Source of the DNA: DATKNA01 sp963786765
Lineage (GTDB): Bacteria > Actinomycetota > Actinomycetes > Actinomycetales > Kineosporiaceae
DNA: 64,000 nt
Assembly: GCA_963786765.1 (NCBI GenBank)
Contig: CAWBAJ010000037.1
Location: 1-64,000 of the forward strand
Direction of reading: 5' to 3'
Both the position numbers and the translations under genes were made by a program. Below the pieces are notes generated by a model. It saw only the letters and a program-made list of their open reading frames with translations. It had not been told where the DNA came from and did no database searches. Positions 45,766 to 55,877 of the stretch are shown here, piece after piece (the first letter of the stretch is position 1; each line of letters starts with the position of its first letter).

Positions 45766-46209
45766 TCAGCAGGGAGCCGGCTCCACGAGCTCGACGAGGA
45801 CGCCGCCGGCGTCCTTGGGGTGCACGAAGTTGATCCTGCTCCCCGCCGTCCCGCGTCGCGGCTGGTCGTAGAGCAGCCGCAGGCCCCGCTCGCGCAGAAC
45901 GGCGCTGACGGCGTCCACGTCCTCCACCCGGTAGGCGACCTGCTGCAGCCCTGGGCCGGAACGCTCGAGGAACCGGGCGATGGCCGACTCCGGTGTCAGG
46001 GGTGCGAGCACCTGCACGCGGGTGTCGCCGTCCCCGACCGCGAGCATCGCCTCGCGCACCCCCTGCTCCTGGTTGACCTCCTCGTGCGCCACGCGCAGGC
46101 CGAACACGTCCCGGTAGAAGGCGATCGCCGCGTCGTAGTCGGCGACGGCGACGCCGACGTGGTCGACGGCGGTGAAAAGGCCGGCCGGCAGGGGTTTCGA
46201 GGTGCTCAT
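45766..46209 (-). CDS. mce: Methylmalonyl-CoA epimerase
   Basis: 147 residues, VOC fold. TAVDHVGVAVADYDAAIAFY gives the first metal His, GPGLQQVAYRVEDVDA and GSRINFVHPKDAGGVLVELVE the others (Gln/His/Glu). It interconverts (S)- and (R)-methylmalonyl-CoA in the propionyl-CoA to succinyl-CoA route. MeaB, the chaperone of methylmalonyl-CoA mutase, is encoded 1.5 kb away and a cobalamin adenosyltransferase at 29.3 kb, consistent with a working pathway; the mutase itself is not in the window. Confidence 0.92.
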   Translation of the reverse strand: MSTSKPLPAGLFTAVDHVGVAVADYDAAIAFYRDVFGLRVAHEEVNQEQGVREAMLAVGDGDTRVQVLAPLTPESAIARFLERSGPGLQQVAYRVEDVDAVSAVLRERGLRLLYDQPRRGTAGSRINFVHPKDAGGVLVELVEPAPC

Positions 46210-46402
46210 CGCGCAAGGCTAGGCGCGGTGCGGCAAGGCCGGCTCGGGCCGACCGGACGGAAGCGCCCGGCGGCCGGCAGGGCTGGGGTCGGAACGGGGT
46301 CGGGAGCTACCGTGGACCGGACGCCTGGGCCTACCCGGCCCAGCGCCGTTCCGGGCGCGGCAACCCCGCGCCGTGCCCCTTCGACGCCTCCTGGAGACCG
46401 CA

Positions 46403-47616
46403 GTGGCCGACCGTCCCGAGTCCTCCGACCGCGCCTGCGTCCTGGTCGCCGGCGCACGCACTCCGATGGGCCGCCTCCTCGGCGGCCTGAAGGACTTCTC
46501 AGCGGCCGAGCTGGGTGCCGTCGCCATCAAGGGCGCGCTGGAGAAGGCCGGGCTGAGCCCGGAGGCCGTCGAGTACGTGATCATGGGTCAGGTGCTCACC
46601 GCGGGCGCGGGCCAGATCCCGGCCCGCCAGGCCGCGGCGAAGGCCGGGATTCCGATGACCGTCCCCGCCCTCACGATCAACAAGGTGTGCCTCTCCGGGA
46701 TCGACGCGATCGCGCTGGCCGACCAGCTCATCCGCGCCGGCGAGTTCGACATCGTGGTCGCGGGTGGCCAGGAGTCGATGTCTCAGGCCCCGCACCTGCT
46801 CCTCGGCTCCCGGCAGGGCTACAAGTACGGCGACGTCCCGCTGCGCGACCACATGCAGTTCGACGGCCTGTGGGACGCGTTCACCGACCAGGCGATGGGC
46901 TCCCTCACCGAAGCCGCCAACGGGTCGGACCGGCACTTCTCGCGGGAGGAGCAGGACGCCTACTCCGCCCGCTCCCACCAGCTCGCGGCGCAGGGCTGGA
47001 AGAACGGGCTGTACGACGACGAGGTCGTCCCGGTGCCGATCCCGCAGCGCAAGGGCGAGCCGCTGATGTTCAAGGACGACGAGGGCATCCGGCCCGACAC
47101 GACCGTCGAGACCCTCGCCCGGCTGCGGCCCGCCTTCCGTCCCGACGGGACCATCACGGCGGGATCCGCCTCGCAGATCTCGGACGGCGCCGCCGCCGTC
47201 GTCGTCATGAGCCGGGCCAAGGCCGAGGAGCTCGGGCTGACCTGGCTCGCCGAGATCGGCGCCCACGGCGTCGTCGCCGGGCCCGACTCCACGCTGCAGC
47301 ACCAGCCCGCCATGGCGATCCGGCGGGCTTGCGCCAAGGAGGGCATCGAGGTCGCGGACCTCGACCTCGTCGAGATCAACGAGGCATTCGCGGCCGTGGG
47401 CCTCGCCTCCGTCAAGGAGCTCGGCATCGACCTCGAGATGACGAACGTCAACGGGGGCGCCATCGCGCTCGGCCACCCGATCGGGATGTCGGGGGCGCGC
47501 CTCGTGCTGCACCTCGCGCTCGAACTCGCCCGGCGCGGCGGTGGCATCGGCGCGGCCGCCCTCTGCGGCGGCGGCGGCCAGGGCGACGCGCTCTCGTGCG
47601 GGTCCCCGCGCGCTGA
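46403..47616 (+). CDS. Acetyl-CoA C-acetyltransferase (thiolase), C-terminal frame break
   Basis: About 405 residues. The nucleophilic Cys is in NKVCLSGIDAIALADQ, the His in GGAIALGHPIGMSGAR and the second Cys in CGGGGQGDAL. It condenses two acetyl-CoA or cleaves acetoacetyl-CoA. The frame carries on into meaB unless one missing base near 47594 is restored, giving GDALLVRVPAR and stop TGA at 47614-47616. GTG 46403 with TGGAG upstream; the in-frame start at 46373 is weaker. It precedes meaB by 55 bp. Confidence 0.92.
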
Positions 47617-47671
47617 CCCGCCGTTACGCAACGGCCGGCTCCGCAGCGGCGGCGTGCGGCAGAGTGAGCCC

Positions 47672-48712
47672 GTGACTCCGGACGTGCCCGCACTGCTGCG
47701 CCAGGCCCGCGAGGGCTCGCCGCGCGCGGTCGCACGCCTCGTCTCGCTCGTCGAGGATGCGGCGCCGGCGCTGCGCGAGGTCGCCGCCGCGCTCGCTCCG
47801 CACGTGGGCCGCGCGCGGATCGTGGGGCTCACCGGCGCGCCGGGCGTGGGCAAGTCGACGACGACGGCCGCGCTCGTGCGGGCCTTCCGGGAGCGCGGAC
47901 AGCGGGTCGGCGTGCTCGCCGTCGACCCCTCGTCCCCGTTCACCGGCGGAGCCCTGCTCGGTGACCGCGTCCGGATGCAGGACCACGCTCTCGACCCCGA
48001 TGTCTTCATCCGATCGATGGCCACCCGCGGCCACCTCGGCGGACTCGCCTGGGCCACGCCGCAGGCCGTCCGGGTGCTCGACGGGGCCGGCTTCGACGTC
48101 GTGCTGGTCGAGACGGTCGGCGTCGGGCAGAGCGAGGTCGAGGTCGCCGCCATGGCCGACGTGACCGTCGTCCTGCTCGCACCGGGGATGGGGGACGGCG
48201 TCCAGGCGGCGAAGGCGGGGATCCTCGAGGTGGGCGACGTCTTCGTCGTCAACAAGGCCGACCGCGAGGGTGCGCAGAGCACAGTGCGCGATCTGCGCCA
48301 GATGATCTCCTTCGGCATGCCGGCCGGGCCCCGGGACCCGGCCGACCCCGCGCCCTGGAGGCCACCCGTCCTCACCACCGTCGCCTCGACGGGCGAGGGT
48401 GTGGACGATCTCGTGGCCGCCCTCGACGAGCACGAGCAGTGGGCGGCGGGCAGCGGCGAGCTGAGCCGGCGCCGGCTGCGGCGGGCCGAGCGGGAGATCG
48501 AGGTGATCGTGGTGACCGCGCTCCGGGAGCAGATCGCGGATTTGCGCGGCGGCAAGCGCCTTCGCGGCCTCGCCGAGCAGGTCGCCGAGGGGCGGAGCGA
48601 TCCGTGGACCGCGGCTGACGTCCTGCTCGCTGACGTGATCCGGGAGCCGGGGGGCGTCGGCGCCCGTGCCCGCTCGCCACGGCTAGGACAGGCCCTGACC
48701 CGGGGTCAGTAG
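47672..48712 (+). CDS. meaB: Methylmalonyl-CoA mutase-associated GTPase MeaB
   Basis: 346 residues, G3E-type GTPase that guards and reactivates methylmalonyl-CoA mutase. Walker A VGLTGAPGVGKSTTTAALVR (about residue 52), the VLAVDPSSPFTGGALLGDR switch, ETVGVGQSEVEVA and FVVNKADREGA (base recognition). A C-terminal helical dimerisation part follows. GTG start 47672. The gene's last bases overlap the convergent GGDEF-like gene. Confidence 0.94.
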   Translation: MTPDVPALLRQAREGSPRAVARLVSLVEDAAPALREVAAALAPHVGRARIVGLTGAPGVGKSTTTAALVRAFRERGQRVGVLAVDPSSPFTGGALLGDRVRMQDHALDPDVFIRSMATRGHLGGLAWATPQAVRVLDGAGFDVVLVETVGVGQSEVEVAAMADVTVVLLAPGMGDGVQAAKAGILEVGDVFVVNKADREGAQSTVRDLRQMISFGMPAGPRDPADPAPWRPPVLTTVASTGEGVDDLVAALDEHEQWAAGSGELSRRRLRRAEREIEVIVVTALREQIADLRGGKRLRGLAEQVAEGRSDPWTAADVLLADVIREPGGVGARARSPRLGQALTRGQ

Positions 48713-49550
48713 GCCTCGGGGTGCCCGGGGGTCGCGAGCCAGCGCAGGCCGGTGCCCTCCTCGGCGGAGGCCACCACCCGGCCGCCGCCGAGGCTGCGCG
48801 CCTCGTCGAGAGCAGCGGAGGCGCCGACGAGCAGCAGCTGCGCATCCGGGCAGCGCGCGTCCAGGGTGGCGAGGCCGGCGCCGGCGGACAGCGGCGCCGC
48901 GGTCCGCGCCACGTGCCCGAGCAACTCGTCCACGACGTCGAACGCCGCATCTGTCCCCACCCCGGGCAGCACCACGGCGAAGACCTCGCCGGCGAGGCGG
49001 TACGTCGCCGGCGCGACAGCGGGCCCCGGCCGCTGTGGCGCTGCGAGCGTCGCGGCGGCCGCGCAGACGAGGAGTTCGGCCCGGCGGCGTCCGAGCAGGT
49101 CGGACGGCGGTGTCCACGCCCGCGAGCTCGACCAGCGCGAGCGTCAGCGGCTGCCCGCTGTCGGCCGCGGCGTGGACGGCGTCCGGAAGGTCGGCGCCGA
49201 AGGCGCGCCGCGACCGCACGCCCGTGAGGTCGTCGACCGCCAGCTCGCGCAGCGCCCTGGCGTGGCCCCGCGCCAGCCGCCACCCGCCGAGCAGCAGCGT
49301 CAGTGGGACGGCGAGCACGGCGCCGCCGGCGAGCACGTCGACGACGTGCCAGCGGTCGGTCGCGGTCGAGGCGCCCCGCAGGGCTCTGGAGCACGGTCAC
49401 GTCGAGCACTGCGGCCTCCAACAGGGCGACGAGCAGGGCCGCCGCGAGCACCGCGACGGCCAGCCGGGCAGCCATCCAGACGGGAGTGGCCGGGGGCCCG
49501 GGTGTGGTGGAACCCGGCCGCAGCGACCGGCCCCGCAAGCGTGACGTCAT
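48706..49550 (-). CDS. Membrane protein with degenerate GGDEF domain, frame interrupted twice
   Basis: About 280 residues. Two hydrophobic helices (LAVAVLAAALLVALLEAAVL and a second near VLAVPLTLLLGG) precede a GGDEF-like domain starting LAVDDLTGVRSRRAFGADL. Its signature loop reads YRLAGEVFAVVLPG instead of RxGGDEF, so cyclic-di-GMP synthesis is unlikely. It lies in three frames joined by apparent extra bases near 49385 and 49110. It may bind GTP or act as a sensor. It is divergent from the thiamine-binding gene. Confidence 0.75.
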
Positions 49551-49698
49551 CCAGCCCCTCCGTGGCGGTCTCCCGCCCCGTCCGTGGGGTGGGCCCGGCT
49601 GTCCGGCCTCCCCGTCGGCGGTCCGCAAAAGGTCATGAGCGGTCGTGCGGCCGGGCCGCCCGGCCGGGCTCGTCCCGGGCGCGGGGTAGCCTCGACGG

Positions 49699-50049
49699 AT
49701 GCTCGTGGCCTTCTCCGTCGCACCTTCGGGCGGCTCCTCCGACCGTCCGGGCGGGTCCGACGGCTCGGTCTCGGAGGCCGTCGCGGCCGCCGTCCGGGTG
49801 GTCCGGGAGTCCGGCCTACCCAACCGGACCGACGCGATGTTCACCACCGTCGAGGGGGACTGGGACGCCTGCATGGGCGTCGTCCGCCGCGCGGTCGAGG
49901 CCGTCGCGCCGTTCGGCAGCCGCATCAGCCTCGTGCTCAAGGCGGACATCCGGCCTGGGCGCTCGGGGGAGTTGCAAGGAAAGCTCGACCGGGTCGAGGC
50001 GCTGCTCGCTGCGCCCGACCGCGACACCAGGGGCGGGGGGAGCGCGTGA
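49699..50049 (+). CDS. Thiamine-binding protein (YkoF/MTH1187 family)
   Basis: 116 residues, ferredoxin-like fold of the YkoF/MTH1187 family: MLVAFSVAPSG, SEAVAAAVRVVRESGLPNRT, DAMFTTVEGDWDACMGVVRR and RISLVLKADIRPG. These bind thiamine or its precursor. Its stop overlaps the GTG of the next gene. Start ATG 49699 follows a region with no gene from 49551. Confidence 0.85.
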   Translation: MLVAFSVAPSGGSSDRPGGSDGSVSEAVAAAVRVVRESGLPNRTDAMFTTVEGDWDACMGVVRRAVEAVAPFGSRISLVLKADIRPGRSGELQGKLDRVEALLAAPDRDTRGGGSA

Positions 50050-51110
50050 GATCCCTGCTCGGGCGCCCGCGGACCCTGTTCGGGCGCCTGCGGACGCCGT
50101 ACGGGGCGGCGCTGGCCGCCGCCGCGCTGGTGGCGCTCGCCGGAGTCGTCCTGGTGTTGCTCGGGCTCGCGAAGGCCACGGTCTGGGCGCCGGACCGCAT
50201 CACGGTCGCGCGCGTCGCCGGGCAGGCCGGTGCGCCGGTCGTGACCACTACTCCCGAGCTGACCGCGCTCGACGGCCCGGTGCTGAAGGTCGACGTCCGG
50301 GGGCCGGCCGGGCGTCCCGCGTTCGTGGGGGTGGGCCGCGCGGACGACGTCGCCGCCTACCTCGGTGCGGCGGCCCGCACCGAGGTGACCGGGGTGGCCG
50401 ACGGGCACGGGGTGGTGCAGCGGCAGGGAGCCGAGGCGTCCTTACCCGAGCCGGCCGGGGTCGACGTGTGGGCGGCGAGCGCTACCGGCAGCGGCAGCGC
50501 CAGCCTGACCTGGCCGCAGAGCCCCGGTCACTGGCGGGTGGTCGCAGCCGTCGACGGGGCGACGCCCCCCACCGAGGTCGTGCTCACGTGGCAGCGTGCC
50601 CGCGCGTCGTCGGCGGCGCCGGCCCTCCTCGCCGTCGGCGGTCTGCTGCTGGCGCTGGGCCTGGTGGGTGCCTGGGCGGCCCGGCGCACCCGCCCGGCGG
50701 CCAGGACGGCCAGGACGACCAGGACGACACAGGTCCCTGACCGGAGCGTGCCCTCCGCGCCGGACCTGCCAGCCCTGGCCGCACCGGCCCCGGCCGCACC
50801 GACCCCTGCGGCGCCGGCCCCTGTCGCCGCTCGCACCGCCCCGGCCGCCCCCGCACCTGCCGCGGCCGCCCCCGCACCTGCCGCCGCTCGCAGCGCCCCG
50901 GCGCAGCCCGCCGGCGCACCGGCTCGGCCCGCGTCGGCCGCTGGCTCGCGACGGGCTGCGCGGGCGGCCCGCACCGGAGACCTTCCCGCCGTCGACCCCG
51001 AGGCGGGTGCGTCGCGACACGCCCCAGGGCCTTGGTACGACGACCCCGACGAGCCGGAGGACGACGTCGCGCCGGCGCCGTTCCGGCAGCCCCCCGGAGG
51101 ACGTTCGTGA
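50046..51110 (+). CDS. Two-helix membrane protein with Pro/Ala-rich cytoplasmic tail
   Basis: 354 residues; not assigned to a family. A transmembrane helix (AALAAAALVALAGVVLVLLG), an external domain of about 130 residues (DRITVARVAGQAGAPVVTTT to TEVVLTWQRAR), a second helix (ALLAVGGLLLALGLVGAWAA), then a 150-residue Ala/Pro tail with acidic end PWYDDPDEPEDDVAPA. Overlaps on both sides (GTGA with the thiamine-binding and lipoprotein genes) mark one operon. Confidence 0.72.
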   Translation: MRSLLGRPRTLFGRLRTPYGAALAAAALVALAGVVLVLLGLAKATVWAPDRITVARVAGQAGAPVVTTTPELTALDGPVLKVDVRGPAGRPAFVGVGRADDVAAYLGAAARTEVTGVADGHGVVQRQGAEASLPEPAGVDVWAASATGSGSASLTWPQSPGHWRVVAAVDGATPPTEVVLTWQRARASSAAPALLAVGGLLLALGLVGAWAARRTRPAARTARTTRTTQVPDRSVPSAPDLPALAAPAPAAPTPAAPAPVAARTAPAAPAPAAAAPAPAAARSAPAQPAGAPARPASAAGSRRAARAARTGDLPAVDPEAGASRHAPGPWYDDPDEPEDDVAPAPFRQPPGGRS

Positions 51111-52081
51111 ACCGCCGCGCCCTGCTCACCGGCGCGCTCGCGTCGGGCGTCCTCGCGGCATGCGGCCAGCCGGACGCGGGCAACGCCGGGCCCGATCCGG
51201 CGCACCCCGCCGTGGTGCCCGCGCAGGCCGAGCGCGTCCTCGCCGCCGTCGACACGACGCTCGACCGCGCCTTCGCCGCGCGGAACCCGCGCTTGCTGGG
51301 CGCCCGCGCGACGGGTCCGGCGGCGCGCACCCTGACCGCCCGGCTCACAGTCGCAGGGAAGCTCGGACGTACCGTTCCGGCGCCTGCTCCCCTCGTCCTG
51401 CGCAGGCTCGTGCTGCCGGCGTCCGGTGGATGGCCCCGATGGTTCCTCGCCGCGGGGGAGGTGACGGGGCAGCCCACACCGGTGGTCCGGGTGCTGAGGT
51501 CGCTGGGCCCCCGTGAACCGTTCGGACTCTGGGGTGAGCTGGTGCTGTTGCCCGGCGCGAGCATGCCCGGTCTCGCGTCGCCGCAGACAGGCACCCCGGT
51601 GCTGGCCCCCAACGGTGCCCAGGGTCTGGTCCTGCCCCCCGCCGACGTTCTGGCGCAGTACGCGAAGACCCTCACGACGACCACGCCGGGGAGCGCGCCG
51701 CAGGGCTTCGCTCTCGACCAGTTCCGCGAGCAGATCGCGGGGCAGCTCGCGGCCGACCGCAGGACCCTCGGCCGCATCGCCAACGTCGACACCGTGCACC
51801 GCCCCTCGGCCGACGGCATGCTCGCCCTGCGGACCGCGGACGGCGGAGCCCTGGTGGTTGCGGCCCTCGAGCAGCTCTACAAGGTGCAGGTGCGCAAGCC
51901 TGGCAGCGGGATCGTCACGCTCGACACCGACCTCGCCGCGCTGGCCGGCGTCCCCCGGGTGGGACACGGCCTGCAGCGCACCTCCGTCGAGCTGCTCGCC
52001 TTCCAGGTGCCGCCCGCGGGGAAGGGACAGGTGACCCTGGTCGCGGCCGCCAAGGGTGACGTGTCGGCGATCGGTTCCTGA
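51107..52081 (+). CDS. Putative lipoprotein, 324 aa
   Basis: Begins MNRRALLTGALASGVLAACG: Arg-Arg, hydrophobic core, and lipobox VLAAC at residue 19, with TAT-like twin Arg. The mature domain is not recognised; it has regularly alternating strands and helices, with LGPREPFGLWGELVLLPGAS mid-way and ends GQVTLVAAAKGDVSAIGS. GGAGG precedes the GTG at 51107, which overlaps the membrane-protein stop. It likely works on the outer face with that protein. Confidence 0.72.
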   Translation: MNRRALLTGALASGVLAACGQPDAGNAGPDPAHPAVVPAQAERVLAAVDTTLDRAFAARNPRLLGARATGPAARTLTARLTVAGKLGRTVPAPAPLVLRRLVLPASGGWPRWFLAAGEVTGQPTPVVRVLRSLGPREPFGLWGELVLLPGASMPGLASPQTGTPVLAPNGAQGLVLPPADVLAQYAKTLTTTTPGSAPQGFALDQFREQIAGQLAADRRTLGRIANVDTVHRPSADGMLALRTADGGALVVAALEQLYKVQVRKPGSGIVTLDTDLAALAGVPRVGHGLQRTSVELLAFQVPPAGKGQVTLVAAAKGDVSAIGS

Positions 52082-52164
52082 GCCTGCATTGCCCGCCCGG
52101 GCGCCTCGTCGGAGGCGGGGACGTCGGGCGCGAGCGTGCCGCAGGCGTGTGCCAAGGTGAAGAC

Positions 52165-53159
52165 ATGAGCAACCAGCCCGGCCGGGCCCCGCGCCCGGCG
52201 CTCGACCTGCGCGGAGCCGTCGATCTGAGCGCCCTCACCAGGCGCCCCGAGTCGCCCGCCTCGCCGGCGGGCGGCCCGGACGGCGCCGTGTCCGGCGGTG
52301 CGCAGCCCGGGGGGCAGGGCGCTCCTGTCCTCGCGGTGACCGACGCGACGTTCGTGGCCGAGGTGGTCGACCGCTCGCAGACGGTGCCCGTCGTGATCGA
52401 TTTCTGGGCCGACTGGTGCGAGCCGTGCAAGCAGCTCTCGCCCACGCTGGAGCGGCTCGCGGCCGAGTTCGGCGGGCGCTTCCTGCTCGCCACCATCGAC
52501 GTCGACGCCAACCCGCAGCTCGGGCAGGCCTTCCAGATCCAGTCGATCCCCACCGTGTTCGCCGTCCTGAAAGGACAGCCGATCCCGCTGTTCCAAGGCG
52601 CGCAGCCCGAGGCACAGATCCGCGCCGTGCTCACGGAGTTGCTGCGCGTGGCCTCGGCGAACGGCGTCACGGGGACGGTCGACGTCGCCGCGGCGAGCCC
52701 TGCGGACGAGGAAGCGGATCTCGACCCGGCCGAGGAGCCGCTGCCGCCGCTCCACCAGGCGGCGTACGACGCGATCGAGGAAGGCGACTATGCGGCGGCG
52801 GTGAGCGCCTACGAGCAGGCGCTGCTGCAGAGCCCGGCGGACGAGATGGCCAGGGTCGGGACTTGCGCAGGTCAAGCTCCTGCAACGGACTGCGGACGCG
52901 GACGCGCAGGCCGCCCGCACGGCCGCGGGCGCGGCGCCCGCAGGACGTGGACGCCCAGATCCTCGTGGCCGACATCGACCTGCTCGGTGGGCACGTCGAG
53001 GACGCGTTCGCGAGACTCGTCGACACCGTGCGCCAGACGTCCGGGGCCGAGCGCGACCGCGCCCGGGCTCACCTCGTCGAGTTGTTCGACGTCGTCGGCA
53101 CGAACGACCCGAGGGTGGCATCGGCCCGCCTCGCGCTGGCCAACGCCGTCTTCGCCTGA
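52165..53159 (+). CDS. Thioredoxin-domain co-chaperone-like protein (YbbN/CnoX type), frame interrupted twice
   Basis: About 330 residues. A Pro/Gly-rich N-terminus is followed by a thioredoxin fold with active site FWADWCEPCKQL (CxxC at about residue 84) and SIPTVFAVLKGQPIP with cis-Pro. The C-terminal half is helical TPR-like (AAYDAIEEGDYAAAVSAYEQ; ADIDLLGGHVEDAFARL), as in actinobacterial YbbN. Extra bases at 52861 and near 52938 shift the frame; corrected, LAQVKLLQRTADADAQAART joins the two halves. It may fold or shield proteins under oxidative stress. Confidence 0.88.
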
Positions 53160-53221
53160 CGCCGTCTTCCACCCGCCGTCTTCCACCGCGCTGTCTTCCA
53201 CCGGCGCTGTCTTCCGCCGCC
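53145..53221. repeat. Five-copy microduplication over the thioredoxin stop codon
   Basis: GCCGTCTTC at 53145 (coding Ala-Val-Phe) recurs at 53161, 53175, 53190 and 53206 (the last two with GCTGTCTTC), spacing 14-16 bp. The first copy is the end of the coding sequence, the rest are downstream of the stop. Confidence 0.85.
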
Positions 53222-53240
53222 AGACGAGGCGGCGCCCTCG

Positions 53241-53876
53241 TCAGTGGGCGTGTATCTGGTCGGCCACCCGGCCGGAGCTCACCGCCGCGTCCGTGACGTC
53301 GACCACCCGGCGGGGGGCGCTGCCGGAGCGGACGATGTCGCCGGCGATGTCGCGCACCTTGCGCCGCTCCCGGCGGGAGATCTCGACCAGCAGCCCGAAT
53401 GCGCTGTCGGCGTCGCAGCGGTGCTTGAGCATGAGCATGCCCTTGGCCTGCTCGATGATGGCCCGGTTCTCCACTGCCTCCAGCAGCGAGGCGCGCTCGA
53501 CGGCGGCCTGCGCGGGATGCGCTGCGGAGGGCCTGGCAGGTGGCGTCATCGGATGGACCCGGTCGTCCGCGGTTCGCTCGACCTCGCGCTCCGGCCCGCC
53601 GGTGCCGGCGAGGGAGCCCACGCCCTCGCGGACGGCGGCCAGCAGCGCCTCGATCTGCCGGACCTGCGCCTCGATCGCGGCGACGGCGTCGTGGTGCCCG
53701 CCCGGGGCGACGGGCCCGGCGTCCGCGGACCCGGGTGGGCTGAGGTCCGGCTCCCGGGCGGCCGGGCCCGCCTCGGCGACCGGGGCAACCGGAAGCCGGG
53801 TGACGTCGCGCAGAGCCGGCCGCGGGCGTGCCCGCCGAACCGCGCCTGCTGATGGTGTCGCTTCACGCATGGTCAT
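53241..53876 (-). CDS. ANTAR-domain RNA-binding regulator
   Basis: 211 residues. The C-terminal ANTAR domain (about 130-190) has ENRAIIEQAKGMLMLKHRCD and AFGLLVEISRRERRKVRDIA, binding two-hexaloop RNA terminators/antiterminators. The N-terminal half lacks a clear receiver or GAF domain; it is Pro/Ala-rich with a short helix (EAQVRQIEALLAAVREGVG), so how it is switched is unclear. ATG 53876 or 53870 starts. Divergent from the nucleotide-sugar dehydrogenase, 259 bp away. Confidence 0.85.
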   Translation of the reverse strand: MTMREATPSAGAVRRARPRPALRDVTRLPVAPVAEAGPAAREPDLSPPGSADAGPVAPGGHHDAVAAIEAQVRQIEALLAAVREGVGSLAGTGGPEREVERTADDRVHPMTPPARPSAAHPAQAAVERASLLEAVENRAIIEQAKGMLMLKHRCDADSAFGLLVEISRRERRKVRDIAGDIVRSGSAPRRVVDVTDAAVSSGRVADQIHAH

Positions 53877-54135
53877 GTCCGCCTCGTCCCGCGTGCCCCC
53901 GCACTCCTAGGAAGTCGCTGAAGGTAAGTGCATTCTGACATAGCGTGACCGGTGTCGCCGTGCATTCGGTGGAACTCCCGATCGTGTCCCTGGGCGGCCG
54001 GTTCTGCGGGACGGTTGCCGCCACCGAAGGCTCGGCGGAGCTCGGACGGCGACACGCACGAGGGAACCTCGGACGTTCGGGCGAGGAACACCCCACTGCA
54101 CCCGTCTGCGCACGCTCGGTGACACGATTTCGCCC

Positions 54136-55877
54136 GTGGCGCGCATCTTCGTCGTTGGGGCCGGAGTCGTCGGGACCGCTGTCGGGCGCGGTTTCGTCGA
54201 GGCCGGTCATTCCGTGACTCTCGTGGACATCTCTGCCGACCGCGTCGACGCGCTCGTCGCGGCCGGCCTGGATGCGACCACGCGGCTCGACCTCAGGGGG
54301 AGCCCTCCTCGTTCGTGTTCCTGACGGTGCCGACGCCGGCGGGTCCGCAGGGCTACGACCTGCGCGCGATGGCGGTGGCGTCCCGGGACGTCGGCCGCGC
54401 GATCGGTCAGGCGCACGCGGAACGCGGCATCGCCGGCCGGCACAGCAACCGCCGCGACGCGCGCGGCGAGGGCGACGGATACGCGGTCCACACCGTGGTG
54501 ACCCGCTCCACGGTGCCGCCGGGCACGACCACCCAGCTGGTCGGGCCGGCCGTGGCGCAGGCGAGCGGAACGGCCGAGGGAGTCGGCTTCGTGCTCGCGG
54601 CGAACCCGGAGTTCCTGCGCAGCACGAGCGCCGAGGACGACGTCCGCTGGCCCTGGATGACCGTCGTCGGTGCACGAAGCCGGCGGGTGGGCGAGCGCCT
54701 GGCTGCGCTGCTCGAGCCGTTCGGCGGCGAGTTGCGGGTCTTCGGCAAGCCGGAGACGGCCGAGCTCGTCAAGTGCGCGCACAACCTCTACAACGCCACG
54801 AAGATCAGCTTCTGGAACGAGATGTGGCTGGTGGCGCGGGCGCTGGGCCTCGATCCCGACGACGTCGCCGGGACGGTGTCGCGGAGCGCCGAGGCGTCCC
54901 TGAACCCGGGTTACGGCATCCGTGGCGGCGCCCCCTTCGCGGGGCGCTGCATGCCGAAGGACACCGACGGCTTCCTGGCCTTCGCCCGGGAGCTCGGACT
55001 GCCGATGCCGCTGCTCGACTCGGTTGTCGATGTCAACCGGCAGCTGGCGACGCGGGTGGAGGGCGAGCTCGAGGCCCTGAGCCTCGGCGCCGCCGGACGG
55101 GTGCTCGACCTGCGCGAGGCCGAGCGGCGCGACGCCGTGGCGGCCGAGCGGCACAGCGCCGGGGGCGCCGAGCGGCACAGCGCCGGGGGCGCCGAGCGGC
55201 ACAGCGCCGAGCGGCACGGCACCGTGGGCCGCGGGCCGAGCGGAACGGAGACGCCGGCCCCGGGTCCGGCGGCGGCCGCCCCCGAGGGCTACCTGAATGC
55301 CCCTCCGGGTTACGGAGGCCGTCCCGGGGCCGGATCGGGAGACGAGACGGCGGGCGTCGAGGACACCTCCTTCGTGCAGGACAGGGGTCTCGGGCACGAG
55401 GCCGGGCCCCGGCACGACACCGGGTTCGGGCAGGACGGTGCGTGGAGGCACGACACCGGGTTGGGCCGCGAGACCGGGTACGGGCCCGACAGCTGGTCGC
55501 GGCAGAACACCGAGGGGTACGGGCCCGACAGCTGGCCCCGGCAGAACACCGAGGGGCACGGGCCCGACAGCTGGTCGCGGCAGAACGCCGAGGGGTACGG
55601 GCCCGGCAGCTGGTCGCGGCAGAACAGCGAGGAGTACAGGCCGGGCGGCCGGGACGCCGAACTCACGTGGGAGGTCCGGCCGGCCGTTCCCGGCGCTCGC
55701 GACCCGCTCTCCGGCGACCTGCCCGCGGTGCGGCCTGCCGGCCGCGATCCCTTCACCGGCGACCTCGGCGTCGGCGACCAGCCCTACGCCCGCCGGGACA
55801 GCCGGGACAGCCGGGACAGCGTTGACGATCGGGACGCTCGGGACCGTCGGGACGGCCGCCGCGACGAGCGGTGGTGA
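54136..55877 (+). CDS. UDP-glucose/GDP-mannose dehydrogenase-family protein lacking the C-terminal domain, with repeat tail; frame interrupted
   Basis: About 580 residues. The N-terminal Rossmann domain starts MARIFVVGAGVVGTAVGRG; a missing base near 54295 separates ATTRLDL from GEPSSFVFLTVPTPAG. Then RSTVPPGTT, AANPEFLRSTSAEDD, the central helical domain with ELVKCAHNLYNATKISFWNE, and the catalytic Cys in GRCMPKDTDGF (about 271). After residue about 320 the usual third, UDP-binding domain is absent; instead about 260 disordered residues carry AERHSAGG repeats and four GYGPDSWSRQNTE-type repeats. Oxidation of a nucleotide sugar is likely but altered. Confidence 0.8.

Noticed and set aside
46373..48712. 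A thiolase-MeaB fusion protein (779 codons)
   Set aside because: The fusion arises only because one base is missing near 47594; the corrected thiolase ends in the usual GDALLVRVPAR and meaB has its own GTG.
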